NCBI RefSeq assembly: GCF_963676475.1
Contig: NZ_OY781106.1
Location: 2,294,001 to 2,358,000 of the forward strand
Reading direction: 5' to 3'
Origin: an uncultured Celeribacter sp.
Lineage (GTDB): Bacteria > Pseudomonadota > Alphaproteobacteria > Rhodobacterales > Rhodobacteraceae
Length of the DNA: 64,000 bases
Below are positions 1 through 9,373 of the stretch, one piece after another. A model generated the notes under the pieces. The model did not search any database and was not told the origin of the DNA. It saw nothing but the letters and a program-made list of their open reading frames with translations. The stretch's first letter is position 1, and the number at the start of each line of letters is the position of its first letter. The position numbers were made by a program, and so were the translations under genes.

Positions 1-219
1 TTGGACGACCTCGACCTTCAGACCTCCGAAGAGGGCAGCAGCGCGCTCAAACTGGGCAAATACATCTCGGATTCGCTTTACACCGATGTCACCATCGACA
101 ATGCGGGCAAATCGGTGATCAACCTCAATTATGACGCCACGCGCAACGTGACGGTCAAAGGATCGGTCAGTTCCGAAGGCGACACCGGCCTCGGCGTGTT
201 TTTCGAGCGCGATTATTGA
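1..219 (+). CDS. tamB: TamB-like translocation/assembly protein, C-terminal end
   Basis: The first 72 codons are the tail of a gene that begins before the window. The segment holds a 'GKYISDSLYTDV' stretch, a beta-strand-rich middle and an end in 'GLGVFFERDY', which is how TamB (DUF490) C-termini finish in Rhodobacterales. TamB is an inner-membrane-anchored periplasmic protein that works with the outer membrane protein TamA in moving lipid or proteins across the envelope. The first codon in the window is not a real start. The identification rests only on the conserved C-terminal motif. Confidence 0.75.
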   Translation: MDDLDLQTSEEGSSALKLGKYISDSLYTDVTIDNAGKSVINLNYDATRNVTVKGSVSSEGDTGLGVFFERDY

Positions 220-312
220 GGCACAGATAGGGGACAGCGACGGAACGTGCAATTTGATCCGTTTCATGGTCATAACTCTGGGCGGGTGTAAACTGGCCCC
301 AGGAGGATCCTC

Positions 313-1020
313 ATGCCCGAGACCGTGTTTCATACCGAGAAGCTGGTAAAGACCTACCGCACCGGCGGCGCGGAGGTGCATGCGCTCTCTGGCGTCGATC
401 TCGATCTTTACGCTTCCGAGTTAACGGTCCTCTTGGGGCCGTCGGGGTCGGGCAAGTCCACGCTTTTGAACATCTTAGGCGGTCTGGATCACGCCACCTC
501 GGGCAAGGTGATGTTCCGCGATCTCGACCTGACGGAGCAATCCGACCGGGCGCTCACACGGTTTCGCCGCGATCACGTCGGCTTTGTGTTCCAGTTCTAC
601 AACCTCGTGCCCTCTTTGACCGCCCGCGAAAACGTCCAGATGGTCACCGACATCGCCCCCAATCCGATGCGGGCCGAGGAGGCGTTAGAACGTGTTGGCA
701 TGAGCGACCGGATCGACCATTTCCCGGCCGAGCTTTCCGGCGGCCAACAACAGCGTGTCGCCATCGCGCGGGCCATCGCCAAACGCCCCGAGGTATTGTT
801 GTGCGACGAACCCACCGGCGCCTTGGACAGCAGCACGGGTGTGCAGGTCCTGGAGGCGATCCGCGAGATCAATGAGGACCTCGGCACCACCGCCATCGTC
901 ATCACGCATAACGCCGCGATCCAGGCCATGGCACATCGCGTGGTGCGGTTTCAGGACGGCAATATCGCCTCAGTCGCCACCAATGACACGCGCATCGCGC
1001 CCTCCGAGATCGTGTGGTGA
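313..1020 (+). CDS. ABC transporter ATP-binding protein (LolD/MacB type)
   Basis: This is a 235-residue ATPase of the LolD/MacB/FtsE class. It has Walker A 'GPSGSGKST', a Q-loop '[10 protein letters not shown]', the signature '[14 protein letters not shown]' and Walker B '[12 protein letters not shown]'. A strong Shine-Dalgarno AGGAGG at 301-306 sits 6 bases before the ATG. The next two genes encode an FtsX-type permease and an HlyD-type adaptor with almost no spacing, so the three form one exporter operon. In this class the ATPase drives conformational change in a periplasmic pump rather than classic transmembrane transport. The substrate cannot be told from sequence. Confidence 0.92.
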   Translation: MPETVFHTEKLVKTYRTGGAEVHALSGVDLDLYASELTVLLGPSGSGKSTLLNILGGLDHATSGKVMFRDLDLTEQSDRALTRFRRDHVGFVFQFYNLVPSLTARENVQMVTDIAPNPMRAEEALERVGMSDRIDHFPAELSGGQQQRVAIARAIAKRPEVLLCDEPTGALDSSTGVQVLEAIREINEDLGTTAIVITHNAAIQAMAHRVVRFQDGNIASVATNDTRIAPSEIVW

Positions 1021-1022
1021 TC

Positions 1023-3389
1023 ATGCATGCGCTCGACAAAAAACTCCTGCGCGATTTCAGACGGCTTTGGGGTCAGTCGCTGGCCATCGCTTTGGTGCTC
1101 GCTTGCGGCGTGATGATCCTTTTGACGGCCTTTGGCATGTACCGGGCGCTGGACGACACTTTGGCGGCCTTTTACGAGCGCAATGAATTTGCCGATGTCT
1201 GGGCGATGACCGAAAAGGCACCGCGTCCGCTTTTGACCGAAATCTCCGCCCTGCCCGGTGTGCAGACCGCCGAGGCGCGGGTGCAGGAATATCTCATGCT
1301 CGACCTGCCGGGGCGGGTGAAATCGGCGACAGGCCTTGCGCTGTCTTTGCCGGACACGGGCGCGTTGCCGACGCTCAATGTGCCGCTCCTGCGCGCGGGC
1401 CGCCTGCCCGATCCGCAGGCCAGTGACGAGGTCATGGTCAACGAACCCTTCGCCGAGGCCAATGGCTTTGAGATCGGCGATACTTTCGAGGCGTTGATGT
1501 CTGGCCAGAAACGCCGCCTGACCATCACCGGCACAGCGCTTTCGCCCGAATTCGTCTATGCCATCGGCCCCGGCACACTGATGCCCGATGACGAGAGCTT
1601 TGGCATTCTCTGGATGCCGCAGGCGATGCTGGCCTCCGCTTTCGACATGTCCGGCGCCTTCAATTCCGTAACGCTCAGCCTGTCGCGAGGTGCGCAGCAA
1701 GATCAGGTGATCGAGACTCTGGATACGCTGTTGGAGCCCTATGGCGGCACCGGCGCGCATGGCCGCGATGAACAGGCCTCCAACGCCTTCATCGCCACCG
1801 AAATCAAACAGCTCAAGAACATGGCGACCATCCTGCCGCCGGTGTTCTTTGGCATCTCCGCCTTTCTCGTCAATATGGTGATCGGCCGGATCATCGCGCT
1901 GGAGCGCGCCGAGATCGGGTTGCTCAAGGCGCTTGGCTACACCGACCTGCACATCGCCGCGCATTACGTGCTTTTGGCCGGGCTGACCGCCGTTTTGGGC
2001 GTGGTGATCGGCTGGGCCACGGGCGGCTTGTCGGCACGCTGGATGGCGGGCGAATATGCGCAGTATTTCAAATTCCCCTATCTGATTTTCAACGTCTCCT
2101 ATGACGCCTATGCGATCTCGGGTTTCCTCGCGCTGTTGACCGCCGCCGTGGGCGCGCTGCGCTCCGCCATGGGCGCGGCCCGCCTGCCGCCCGCTGTCGC
2201 CATGTCGCCGCCCGCGCCGCCCCGGTTCAAACGCAGCCTCTTCGACCGGGCATTGGCAGCGCTTCGTCTCAGCCAACCCTCGATGATGATCTGGCGCTCG
2301 CTGTTTCGCTGGCCACTGCGCGCGGCGTTTTCCGCCATTGGTCTGTCACTGGCGGTGGCGATCATGATTTCCGTGGGCTTTTTCTCCTATTCGATGAGCA
2401 GCATCGCCGACATCGCCTTTAACCAATCGAACCGCGAAGACATCGTCTTGCTCTTCACAAAAGAACGCAGCCTATCCGCGCTCGAAGACATCCGCACCCT
2501 GCCCGGCGTGATGGAAGTCGAGGGCGAATTGTTTACGCCCGTGACCCTGCGCAACGGGCCGTTGGAGAAACAGCTGTCGATCACCACGCGCGGCGCGGGC
2601 GCCACATTGGCGCGTTCCATCGACGAGGCGGGCCGCGTGGTCGAGGTGGACGGCCCCGGCCTTTTGATCACCACCCGCGTCGCCGACGTCTTGCGCCTTG
2701 CCCCCGGCGATCCGGTCGAAGTGGAATTCATGAGCGGGCGGCGCGAGACCTACAGCTTGACGGTGGCGGGCGTCACTGAGCAATTCTTCGGCCTCGGCGC
2801 TTTCATGACCCGCGAGGGCATGTCCCACCTGACCCGCAGCGTGCCGCAAATTTCGGTCGCCAATGTCACGCTTGACCCCACCGAAGACGACGCCTTCAAT
2901 CGCGCCATAAAGGACACGCCGCTGATCTCCGGCGCCGTGCGTGTCACCGATATGAAGGCTTCATTCGATGCCACGGTCGAAGAGAACATCTCGATCATGA
3001 ACGGGTTGTTCAGCGTGGTCGCCATTCTGATCACCGTCGGCCTAACCTATAACAGCGCCCGCATTCAGCTTTCCGAGCGCGCCCGCGAATTGGCCTCTCT
3101 GCGCATTCTGGGCTTTTCGAATTGGGAGGTCTCCTACATCCTGATCGGGGAGATCATGCTGATTGCCGCGCTGGCGCAGCCTTTGGGCTGGCTCATCGGC
3201 TACGGCCTTGGCCATCTGATGGCCGCCAGTTTCGCCTCCGATCTCTACACCATTCCGATGGTCCTTCCGCCCGCCGCCTATGCCACGGCCTCCGTTGTTG
3301 TGCTGGGCACAGCGCTGGCCTCCGTGCTACTGGTGCGGCAGCGGATTGACCGGCTTGACCTTGTTTCCGTTATGAAAACCCGGGAGTGA
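1023..3389 (+). CDS. ABC transporter permease with two FtsX domains
   Basis: This large permease of about 788 residues has a membrane segment near the N-terminus ('LAIALVLACGVMILL'), a periplasmic region, a first FtsX-like membrane block, and a second half repeating the same plan ('AAFSAIGLSLAVAIMISVGFF', then a C-terminal FtsX block ending 'LVSVMKTRE'). That duplicated 8-10 helix layout is usual for permeases paired with LolD/MacB ATPases. I place the start at the ATG at 1023, just after the ATPase stop; a GTG at 1014 overlapping that stop is also possible. The HlyD-type adaptor follows 3 bases after the stop. It probably exports lipids or amphiphilic compounds, but the substrate is unknown. 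Confidence 0.9.
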   Translation: MHALDKKLLRDFRRLWGQSLAIALVLACGVMILLTAFGMYRALDDTLAAFYERNEFADVWAMTEKAPRPLLTEISALPGVQTAEARVQEYLMLDLPGRVKSATGLALSLPDTGALPTLNVPLLRAGRLPDPQASDEVMVNEPFAEANGFEIGDTFEALMSGQKRRLTITGTALSPEFVYAIGPGTLMPDDESFGILWMPQAMLASAFDMSGAFNSVTLSLSRGAQQDQVIETLDTLLEPYGGTGAHGRDEQASNAFIATEIKQLKNMATILPPVFFGISAFLVNMVIGRIIALERAEIGLLKALGYTDLHIAAHYVLLAGLTAVLGVVIGWATGGLSARWMAGEYAQYFKFPYLIFNVSYDAYAISGFLALLTAAVGALRSAMGAARLPPAVAMSPPAPPRFKRSLFDRALAALRLSQPSMMIWRSLFRWPLRAAFSAIGLSLAVAIMISVGFFSYSMSSIADIAFNQSNREDIVLLFTKERSLSALEDIRTLPGVMEVEGELFTPVTLRNGPLEKQLSITTRGAGATLARSIDEAGRVVEVDGPGLLITTRVADVLRLAPGDPVEVEFMSGRRETYSLTVAGVTEQFFGLGAFMTREGMSHLTRSVPQISVANVTLDPTEDDAFNRAIKDTPLISGAVRVTDMKASFDATVEENISIMNGLFSVVAILITVGLTYNSARIQLSERARELASLRILGFSNWEVSYILIGEIMLIAALAQPLGWLIGYGLGHLMAASFASDLYTIPMVLPPAAYATASVVVLGTALASVLLVRQRIDRLDLVSVMKTRE

Positions 3390-3392
3390 CCC

Positions 3393-4604
3393 ATGACCTC
3401 CAAGTCCCGCAAATCGCTTTTGACCCTGATCGTTGGCGCGCTCGTCGTGGCGCTCCTGTTCATCGCCTTTCGCCCGCACCCCGTGGCCGTCGATCTGACG
3501 CCTGTGACCCGAGGGCCGATGCAGGTGACGATCAATGCCGATGGCAAGACCAAGATCCGCAACCTCTATGAGGTCTCTGCGCCGATTGCGGGCACGGCTC
3601 TGCGGTCGCCTGTCGAAGAGGGCGATGCGGTCGAGGCGGGTGTGACCGTGGTGGCCAAGGTCGAACCCATCGCGCCCTCGCTCATCGACGCCCGGACCCG
3701 CGTGCAGTTGGAGGCCGCCGTGCGCGAGGCCCGTGCCGCCGCCGATCTCGCAGGCGCGCAGTTGCGGCAGTCCGACGAAGAGCTGTCCTATGCCCAAAAC
3801 CAATATGAGCGCACCAAGGCACTCGTCGCGCGGGGCGTCTCCTCCCTCACAGCCCTCGAAGATGCGCAACAACTTTTGTCGCTGCGCGTTGCCGCCCGCG
3901 ATGCCTCCGCCTCGAACGTCCAGATGGCCGAATCCTCACTGGCCCGCGCTCAGGCCGCGTTGATCGAACCGGGGGCGTCGCTGCGGACTGGCGAAACCTG
4001 CTGTGTCGAGATCACCGCACCAACCGACGGCACCGTTCTCGCGATCACGCAGGTGTCAGAGCATGCGGTCGCGGTCGGCTCGCCGCTCTTGTCCACCGGG
4101 GATGTCGCCGATCTGGAGATCGAGGCGGATTTGCTGTCCTCTGACGCCGTGGGTCTTGAAATCGGTGCCCGCGCCATGGTCGAACGCTGGGGCGGCACGC
4201 CTGCGCTCGAGGCCCGGCTGATCCGTCTCGCGCCGCGCGCCGACACGCATGTCTCTTCGCTGGGCATCGAAGAGCAACGGGTTTCCGCCGTCTTCGATCT
4301 GGTCACCCCGCCCAAAGAACGCCCCGGTCTCGGCCACCACTATTCCGTTTTCCTGAAGGTTGTGCGCTGGGAAGATGACACAGCCCTGACCATCCCGATC
4401 TCCGCCATGTTCCGACATGGGACAGGCTGGGCCACCTTCGTCGCCGACGGTGGAACAGCGCGGCTGCGCTCCATCGAGATCGGCCATCAATCCGACACCC
4501 GCGCCGAGGTTCTGTCTGGTCTTGAAGAAGGCGAAATGGTCATCCCCCATCCCGCCGACACCGTGGAAGACGGTACGGCAATTGTAGACCGCCAAAGCCT
4601 GTAA
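3393..4604 (+). CDS. HlyD/RND-type periplasmic adaptor subunit
   Basis: This 403-residue membrane-fusion protein has an N-terminal signal-anchor (about residues 8-25, 'LLTLIVGALVVALLFIAF'). A lipoyl/barrel-sandwich half follows ('VSAPIAGTALRSPVEEGDAVEAG'), then a coiled-coil hairpin rich in Ala, Glu and Gln (about residues 95-190), the second lipoyl half ('CVEITAPTDGTVL') and beta-barrel/membrane-proximal domains. Such adaptors bridge an inner-membrane ABC pump to an outer membrane channel. It closes the operon with the ATPase and FtsX permease; no outer membrane channel gene is nearby, so that partner would be encoded elsewhere. Confidence 0.9.
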   Translation: MTSKSRKSLLTLIVGALVVALLFIAFRPHPVAVDLTPVTRGPMQVTINADGKTKIRNLYEVSAPIAGTALRSPVEEGDAVEAGVTVVAKVEPIAPSLIDARTRVQLEAAVREARAAADLAGAQLRQSDEELSYAQNQYERTKALVARGVSSLTALEDAQQLLSLRVAARDASASNVQMAESSLARAQAALIEPGASLRTGETCCVEITAPTDGTVLAITQVSEHAVAVGSPLLSTGDVADLEIEADLLSSDAVGLEIGARAMVERWGGTPALEARLIRLAPRADTHVSSLGIEEQRVSAVFDLVTPPKERPGLGHHYSVFLKVVRWEDDTALTIPISAMFRHGTGWATFVADGGTARLRSIEIGHQSDTRAEVLSGLEEGEMVIPHPADTVEDGTAIVDRQSL

Positions 4605-5007
4605 CCTCGGGCACTGAGGCGGGGCAGAGGCATGCGCAACCTGCCTTCATGGGCGAAGGACCCTGCACCGCAGCGGAGGCTGGATTCTTTGACAAGCCAA
4701 CCCTGCTTGGCACCCCTAAGCCCAATACATATTTACAGAAATACCAACAGGACCAGAAACATAAGCGCAACGAAACCGATCCGCACCCTTCTGTACTTCA
4801 ACAACCACGCCGCATTCTTCGACCTGCCGTTCGCCCAGATGGAAGCTGTCGAGATTGTCGTCACCTTCGATCACGATCAGCCCTTCGTAGGGGCCTCCGT
4901 GGGCTTTCCCTTCACCTCGTACATCATGGCCGATTTCCCGCCCAGATGCGGCCTTCGTGAACGGCGCGTGTTGGGACGTCAATGGCGGGCTTTATGTGAG
5001 ATAAAAG
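4605..5007 (+). other. Non-coding or decayed stretch, no recognisable gene
   Basis: About 400 bases between the exporter operon and the first pseudogene. Several frames stay open for 70-150 codons, but their translations are compositionally odd and match no family I recognise. No clear terminator hairpin was found after the adaptor gene. It looks like the left edge of a patch of gene decay that continues to about 6.47 kb. Confidence 0.5.
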
Positions 5008-5196
5008 ATGACGAAGAACATCGCACACACCCATCTCAATGTCTGTGGACCGCAGGGTTTCATGGACAGGATGATTGACACCGCAGAGGCCGCAGGCCAC
5101 GCCAGCCCTAATGAGGAACGCGAGGACGGTGACCAGATGTGCGTTTGCTGTCTCGCGCCAAGGGGCCAAACCCCATGTTGGAGATTTGAAGCATGA
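5008..5196 (+). pseudogene. Fragment of a ferredoxin-type oxidoreductase (VanB-like C-terminus)
   Basis: The short frame contains 'HLNVCGPQGFMDRMIDTAEAAG', close to the conserved 'YVCGPxGFMD' segment at the NAD-binding end of VanB/phthalate dioxygenase reductase-type proteins. The ferredoxin domain expected after this is absent; the frame runs out in unrelated sequence. No upstream flavin-binding domain is readable. I take it as a remnant of an aromatic oxygenase reductase, identified from one motif only. Confidence 0.45.
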
Positions 5197-5225
5197 CCGC
5201 GCATGATGCAGACCGCGCCCCACTC

Positions 5226-5700
5226 AGATCATCTTGGCAAGATCGGTACTGATCTTTCGCAGAATGCCGTTGAGTGTCTCAAGCTCTGCGAGAGAAATGT
5301 TAAAAAACTCTCGTCCTGAATGCGGCTGACCTCCACCAAGGCCTGCGCGCGCAGGGCATCGCCCTGCCCGGTCAAACACACTTCGGTCACGCGACCGTCC
5401 GTCGGTCGGACACGGGTTTTGACCAACCCTTCGGCAATCATCCTCTGGACGATCTTCGTCGCGGTGTTGAGCTCACCGTCGAAAAATCGGCACTCTCCGA
5501 CACAGACATGTAAACCTGCTGGTAAAGCGTGATCAGACCGCGCCAACGTGGCGCATCGCCCCCATCGGCTTGAGGCGCTTGTCCAACGCCCGTGTATAAA
5601 AGGAATTGGCCCTATTGATCCAAAAGTAGGGCCACGTTTCACGAAAGTAGCTCGCGGCTTCATGCGATCCGTTCGCAGAAGCTTGAGACATCTCTCAGTT
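5226..5700 (-). pseudogene. MarR family regulator, broken by at least two frameshifts
   Basis: Reading the minus strand in shifting frames gives a near-complete MarR protein: 'YFRETWPYFWINRANSFYTRALDKRLK', then 'GDAPRWRGLITLYQQVYMSV', then the winged-helix part 'ELNTATKIVQRMIAEGLVK', and a C-terminus 'LETLNGILRKISTDLAKMI' before a TGA. One shift falls near 5490 and one in a run of six A/T at about 5310; adding one base there restores the tail. MarR proteins are dimeric repressors, often of aromatic catabolism or transport genes. The neighbouring DctP and reductase remnants suggest a lost catabolic locus. Confidence 0.7.
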
Positions 5701-5825
5701 CTTTCTGCATCCTCAGCCTTCAAAGGATAATAAAAAGGGAAGAAAAATCATAAAGATGATCAAACCTTCCTTCCATGACAAAACTTTTTAAAGTCCAATA
5801 TCACCAACAGCACGCAACCGGGAAT

Positions 5826-6198
5826 ATGAAAAAGAACGTGAAAACCCAAAAGATCGCATCCATGGTGTTCTCCATCGCACTCTGCGCGGGCATGGCCCAG
5901 GCCGAAACGGTCCTGACCGTTGCCAACTGATGGCCACCTTCGCACCCGCTGGTGTCCGACGTGATCGTGCCGATGACCGAAGAGAGCACCGCGGCCTCCG
6001 GCGGAGAAATTGTTGCCAACATCCTCCCCGCGCCGCTTGGGCCGCCAGCTGCGCATTTCGACTTTCCCGTGAACGGCGTGGCCGACATCACCTTTGGCGT
6101 ACAATGCTATAACGCGGGTCGGTTCAAAACCACCGACATCGCCGAGATTCCCTTTATCGGCGACGGCATCGTGCATGAAGTCGCCTCGACCCTTGGGG
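5826..6198 (+). pseudogene. TRAP transporter substrate-binding protein (DctP), truncated with in-frame stop
   Basis: Starting at the ATG at 5826 there is a signal peptide ('IASMVFSIALCAGMAQA'), then 'ETVLTVAN', an in-frame TGA at about 5928, and the same frame continues 'WPPSHPLVSDVIVPM', 'NILPAPLGPPAAHFDFPVNGVADITFGV' and 'AEIPFIGDG'. These are standard DctP features (the solute-binding protein of TRAP dicarboxylate-type importers). Only the first 120 or so residues of about 330 remain; the rest is replaced by the IS3-type remnant that follows. No DctQ or DctM membrane gene is present. Clearly non-functional. Confidence 0.75.
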
Positions 6199-6465
6199 CG
6201 GTTCCTCGACAACATCTTCGTGGAACGGCGCTGGCGGAGCCTGAACCGAAGGACCGCGCAGAGAAATACGAATGCGTCTACCTGAACGCTTGGGAAACAG
6301 GATCAGAGGCGAAGGCCGGTGTCGGCAAGTGGATCGCGTTCTACAACCGCAAACGTCCCAATTCTGACCTTGGCGGCCCCCAGCCGTGGTCTATTGGCTG
6401 AGAAAACAAGACACCCAACCAGGTCAGCGAGAGTAGCTTAATTTACGCCAGATACTGTCCAGGGG
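6199..6465 (+). mobile_element. IS3-family transposase (OrfB) C-terminal remnant
   Basis: The frame at about 6202 gives 'FLDNIFVERRWRSL'; after a roughly 20-base insertion a second frame continues 'KYECVYLNAWETG' and 'GVGKWIAFYNRKRPNSDLGG'; a further shift yields 'PAVVYWLRKQDTQPGQ' and a stop. This is the catalytic-glutamate end of an IS3-group integrase. The sequence 'ATACTGTCCAGGGG' near 6450 resembles the terminal inverted repeat of such elements. The element has lost its first part and has two frameshifts. It directly abuts the truncated dctP, so its insertion or a later deletion probably destroyed that gene. Confidence 0.7.
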
Positions 6466-6477
6466 AGCGGGAGGAGC

Positions 6478-7473
6478 TCATGCGGGTGCGACGGTTTTCC
6501 CCGCGAAATGACAGCTTGTCTGATGTGTGCCGCACAGGTCCTCGGGCGGCGCGGTCTCGCAGAGCACCTGTGCATGGGGACAGCGGGTGCGAAAGACACA
6601 GCCCGACGGCGGCGCCATGGGGGAGGGAAGTTCGCCATCGAGCGCGATGACCTTTTTACCTTTCTCGATCGTCGGGTCGGGGATCGGCACAGCCGACAGG
6701 AGCGCCTGTGTGTAGGGGTGCCGTGGATCGGCGAAGAGCGCGTCCGAGCTGGCCTTTTCCATCATCCGCCCGAGATAAAGCACCATGACCTCGTCCGAGA
6801 GGTGTTTCACCACGGAAAGATCATGCGCGATGAAGATGATGGTGAGACCCAGATCGCGGCGCAGCTCTTCGAGAAGGCCGATCACCTGCGCCTGAATCGA
6901 GACGTCGAGCGCGGAGACCGGTTCGTCGCAGATCAGAAGTTTTGGCTCCACCACCAAAGCGCGGGCGATGCCGATGCGCTGACACTGGCCGCCGGAGAAC
7001 TCATGCGGATAGCGGTTGATCTGGTTGGGCAACAACCCCACGCGCTCCATCACCGCGCGGACTTTCTCTTTGCGCTCTTTGGAGCTCATGTCGGGGCGAT
7101 GGGTGCGGAGCGGTTCGGAGATGATGTCTCCCACGGTCATGCGTGGGTTCAGGGAGGCCAGAGGGTCCTGAAAAATCATCTGAATCTGCGAGCGGTATTT
7201 CAGCATCTGACGTGGCGAGAGCGTCAGAAGATCGGTGCCGCCTTCCCAGATCACTTGACCGCTCGCGGGCAGCATGCGGATCAGCGCGCGCGCCAAAGTG
7301 GATTTGCCACAGCCGGACTCGCCGACGATGCCAAGCGTCTGCCCCGGTTCCAGCGTGAAACTCACGCCGTTGACGGCATGCAGCTTTGCAGGCGGGGTCC
7401 ATGGCAGGTCGGAGGGACGGTGAATGTCGAAACTGACCCGCAGATCGCGGGCCTCAATCAGGGGATGGCTCAT
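6478..7473 (-). CDS. oppF: Oligo/dipeptide ABC transporter ATP-binding protein (OppF/DppF)
   Basis: This 331-residue ATPase has Walker A 'GESGCGKSTLA', signature 'FSGGQCQRIGIARAL', Walker B 'LLICDEPVSALDVSIQAQ' and the C-terminal oligopeptide-transporter extension with 'CVFRTRCPHAQVLCE', a cysteine motif typical of OppD/OppF proteins. It is the last gene of the minus-strand operon and overlaps the upstream ATPase by 4 bases. Together the two ATPases power uptake of peptides or peptide-like solutes through the permeases encoded upstream. The name is given at family level; Dpp-type substrates are equally possible. Confidence 0.92.
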   Translation of the reverse strand: MSHPLIEARDLRVSFDIHRPSDLPWTPPAKLHAVNGVSFTLEPGQTLGIVGESGCGKSTLARALIRMLPASGQVIWEGGTDLLTLSPRQMLKYRSQIQMIFQDPLASLNPRMTVGDIISEPLRTHRPDMSSKERKEKVRAVMERVGLLPNQINRYPHEFSGGQCQRIGIARALVVEPKLLICDEPVSALDVSIQAQVIGLLEELRRDLGLTIIFIAHDLSVVKHLSDEVMVLYLGRMMEKASSDALFADPRHPYTQALLSAVPIPDPTIEKGKKVIALDGELPSPMAPPSGCVFRTRCPHAQVLCETAPPEDLCGTHQTSCHFAGKTVAPA

Positions 7474-8441
7474 GCGGCGACCTCCTCAATGGGGCGGAAA
7501 CAGGCGCGGGCGCGGCCCTCGGCGAATTTCATGAGCGCAGGTGTTTCCACCCGGCACCGCTCATCGGCCAGAGCGCAGCGCGGCGCAAACGGACAGCCTT
7601 TCGGCGCGCCGGTCATGTTCGGCGGATTGCCCGGAATGGCGCGGAGCGCCTCCTGATCCTCATCGACCCGCGGGATCGCATCCAGAAGCCCGCGCGTATA
7701 GGGATGGGTCGGCGTTTCGAACAGCGGATCGACCGACGCCTTCTCCATGATCCGCCCGCCATACATCACGATGGCGCGCTCGCAGAAGCCGGCCACGACG
7801 CCGAGGTCATGGGTGATCAGGATCGTCGCCATGCCGAATTCGCGCTGCAACTCGGCCAGAAGCTCCATGATCTGTGCCTGCACCGTCACATCCAGCGCAG
7901 TGGTGGGTTCGTCCGCGATCAGAACCTCCGGGTGGCACAAAAGCGACATGGCGATCATCACGCGCTGGCGCATCCCGCCGGAGAACTCATGTGGGTAAAG
8001 CCGCACGCGGTTCTTGGCGTCGGGGATTTTGACGGCGTCGAGCATGGCGACACTCTCGGCAATCGCAGCGCGTTTCGACAGGCCTTTGTGCAGCATGAGC
8101 ACCTCCGCCATCTGGTCGGAAATGCGCATATAGGGGTTCAAAGAGGTCATCGGGTCCTGAAACACCATCGCGATGCGATTGGCGCGGATTTGGTTCAACT
8201 TGCGCTCGGAGATCGACAGCAAATCCTGGCCATCGAACAGGGCCTGCCCGGTGGTGTGGCCGTTTTTCGCAAGAAGCCCCAGAAGCGCAAAGTTGAGCTG
8301 GCTTTTGCCGGAGCCGGATTCGCCCACGATGCCAAGGGTTTCGCCTTTCTCAAGGCGGAAACTCACGCCATTGACGGCGTGAATGTCGCCCTCGGGCGTG
8401 TCGAAGCGAACGGAAAGGTCTTTCACATCCAGAAGTGCCAT
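7470..8441 (-). CDS. oppD: Oligo/dipeptide ABC transporter ATP-binding protein (OppD/DppD)
   Basis: This ATPase of about 323 residues has Walker A '[10 protein letters not shown]', signature '[15 protein letters not shown]', Walker B '[18 protein letters not shown]' and the C-terminal cysteine motif '[15 protein letters not shown]'. I choose the ATG at 8441, which begins '[13 protein letters not shown]' one base after the stop of the permease gene; the longer frame to 8489 would add 16 residues lying inside the permease. It is translationally coupled on both sides. With OppF it forms the nucleotide-binding pair of the importer. Confidence 0.92.
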   Translation of the reverse strand: MALLDVKDLSVRFDTPEGDIHAVNGVSFRLEKGETLGIVGESGSGKSQLNFALLGLLAKNGHTTGQALFDGQDLLSISERKLNQIRANRIAMVFQDPMTSLNPYMRISDQMAEVLMLHKGLSKRAAIAESVAMLDAVKIPDAKNRVRLYPHEFSGGMRQRVMIAMSLLCHPEVLIADEPTTALDVTVQAQIMELLAELQREFGMATILITHDLGVVAGFCERAIVMYGGRIMEKASVDPLFETPTHPYTRGLLDAIPRVDEDQEALRAIPGNPPNMTGAPKGCPFAPRCALADERCRVETPALMKFAEGRARACFRPIEEVAA

Positions 8442-8442
8442 A

Positions 8443-9369
8443 TCAGCGATCCTTCGGGTCCAGAGCGTCCCGAAGCCCGTCGCCGACAAAGAAAAAGCCG
8501 AAGAGGGTGAGGATGAAGAAAAGAAGCGGGAAGGCCAGTTGCCAGAGCGTCCCGTAAGAGATGGTGCCCGAGCCCTCCGAGATCAGCGCGCCCAGAGAGG
8601 TCATCGGTTCTTGGACGCCGAGGCCCAGAAACGAGATGAAGCTTTCGGTCAGGATCATGTTGGGCACCAGAAGGGTGGCGAAGACCGTCACCACGCCGAT
8701 CAGGTTCGGCAGGATGTGACGGCGGATGATCACAGGGGCAGGCACGCCGATGGCGCGCGCGGCCTCGATATATTCGCGGCCTTTGAGGGTGAGCGTCTGG
8801 CCGCGCACGATCCGGCTCATTTCCAGCCATGAGATCAGGCCGACACCGACGAACAACATGGTGATCGACCGGCCGTACATCACCAGCAAAAGGATCAGCA
8901 CGAACATGTAAGGGATCGCCAAAAGAATATCGACGGCGCGCATCATTAAATTGTCGAGACGTCCGCCGAAATAGCCGGCGGTGGCGCCATAGATCGTGCC
9001 GACGATGACGGCGATGGCCGATCCGATGATGCCGACCGCGAGTGAGATCTGTGTGCCCTGCACGGTGCGCGCGAAAAGATCGCGGCCCAGATCGTCCGTG
9101 CCGAAATAATGTCCGTTGGAGAGCGACGGCCCGCCTTGCTCGGCGACCATGCCCATGACGGAAAAGTCGATTTCCTCATTCGACCATTGCGCGATGGAAT
9201 TGCCGAACAAGGCAAAGAGCGTGACGAAGACCAAGAGCACAAGCCCGAACATCGCCGCCTTGTTGCGGAAAAACCGGCGCCGGGCATCGGCCCAGAGGGA
9301 GCGGCCCGCCACATCCTCGCGCGAGGTGGCTTCGGCCAGTGACTTCATTTTCTGACTGTCGATGACCAT
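8443..9369 (-). CDS. oppC: Oligo/dipeptide ABC transporter permease (OppC/DppC)
   Basis: This inner-membrane permease of about 308 residues has a leading cytoplasmic segment and a first membrane helix 'AAMFGLVLLVFVTLFALFG'. A periplasmic loop contains 'GTDDLGRDLFAR', diagnostic of OppC/DppC-type permeases. The EAA-type loop 'EYIEAARAIGVPAPVIIRRHILPN' contacts the ATPases. I use the ATG at 9369, 4 bases after the upstream permease stop; a frame to 9423 would overlap that gene. The C-terminus ends 'GDGLRDALDPKDR', as usual for the family. Confidence 0.92.
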   Translation of the reverse strand: MVIDSQKMKSLAEATSREDVAGRSLWADARRRFFRNKAAMFGLVLLVFVTLFALFGNSIAQWSNEEIDFSVMGMVAEQGGPSLSNGHYFGTDDLGRDLFARTVQGTQISLAVGIIGSAIAVIVGTIYGATAGYFGGRLDNLMMRAVDILLAIPYMFVLILLLVMYGRSITMLFVGVGLISWLEMSRIVRGQTLTLKGREYIEAARAIGVPAPVIIRRHILPNLIGVVTVFATLLVPNMILTESFISFLGLGVQEPMTSLGALISEGSGTISYGTLWQLAFPLLFFILTLFGFFFVGDGLRDALDPKDR

Positions 9370-9373
9370 GGCT

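Noticed and set aside
951..2276. Long minus-strand open frame of 441 codons opposite the FtsX permease
   Set aside because: The opposite frame encodes a clear permease; the minus translation is rich in Arg, His, Gln and Gly without domains, as expected for a GC-rich antisense shadow.
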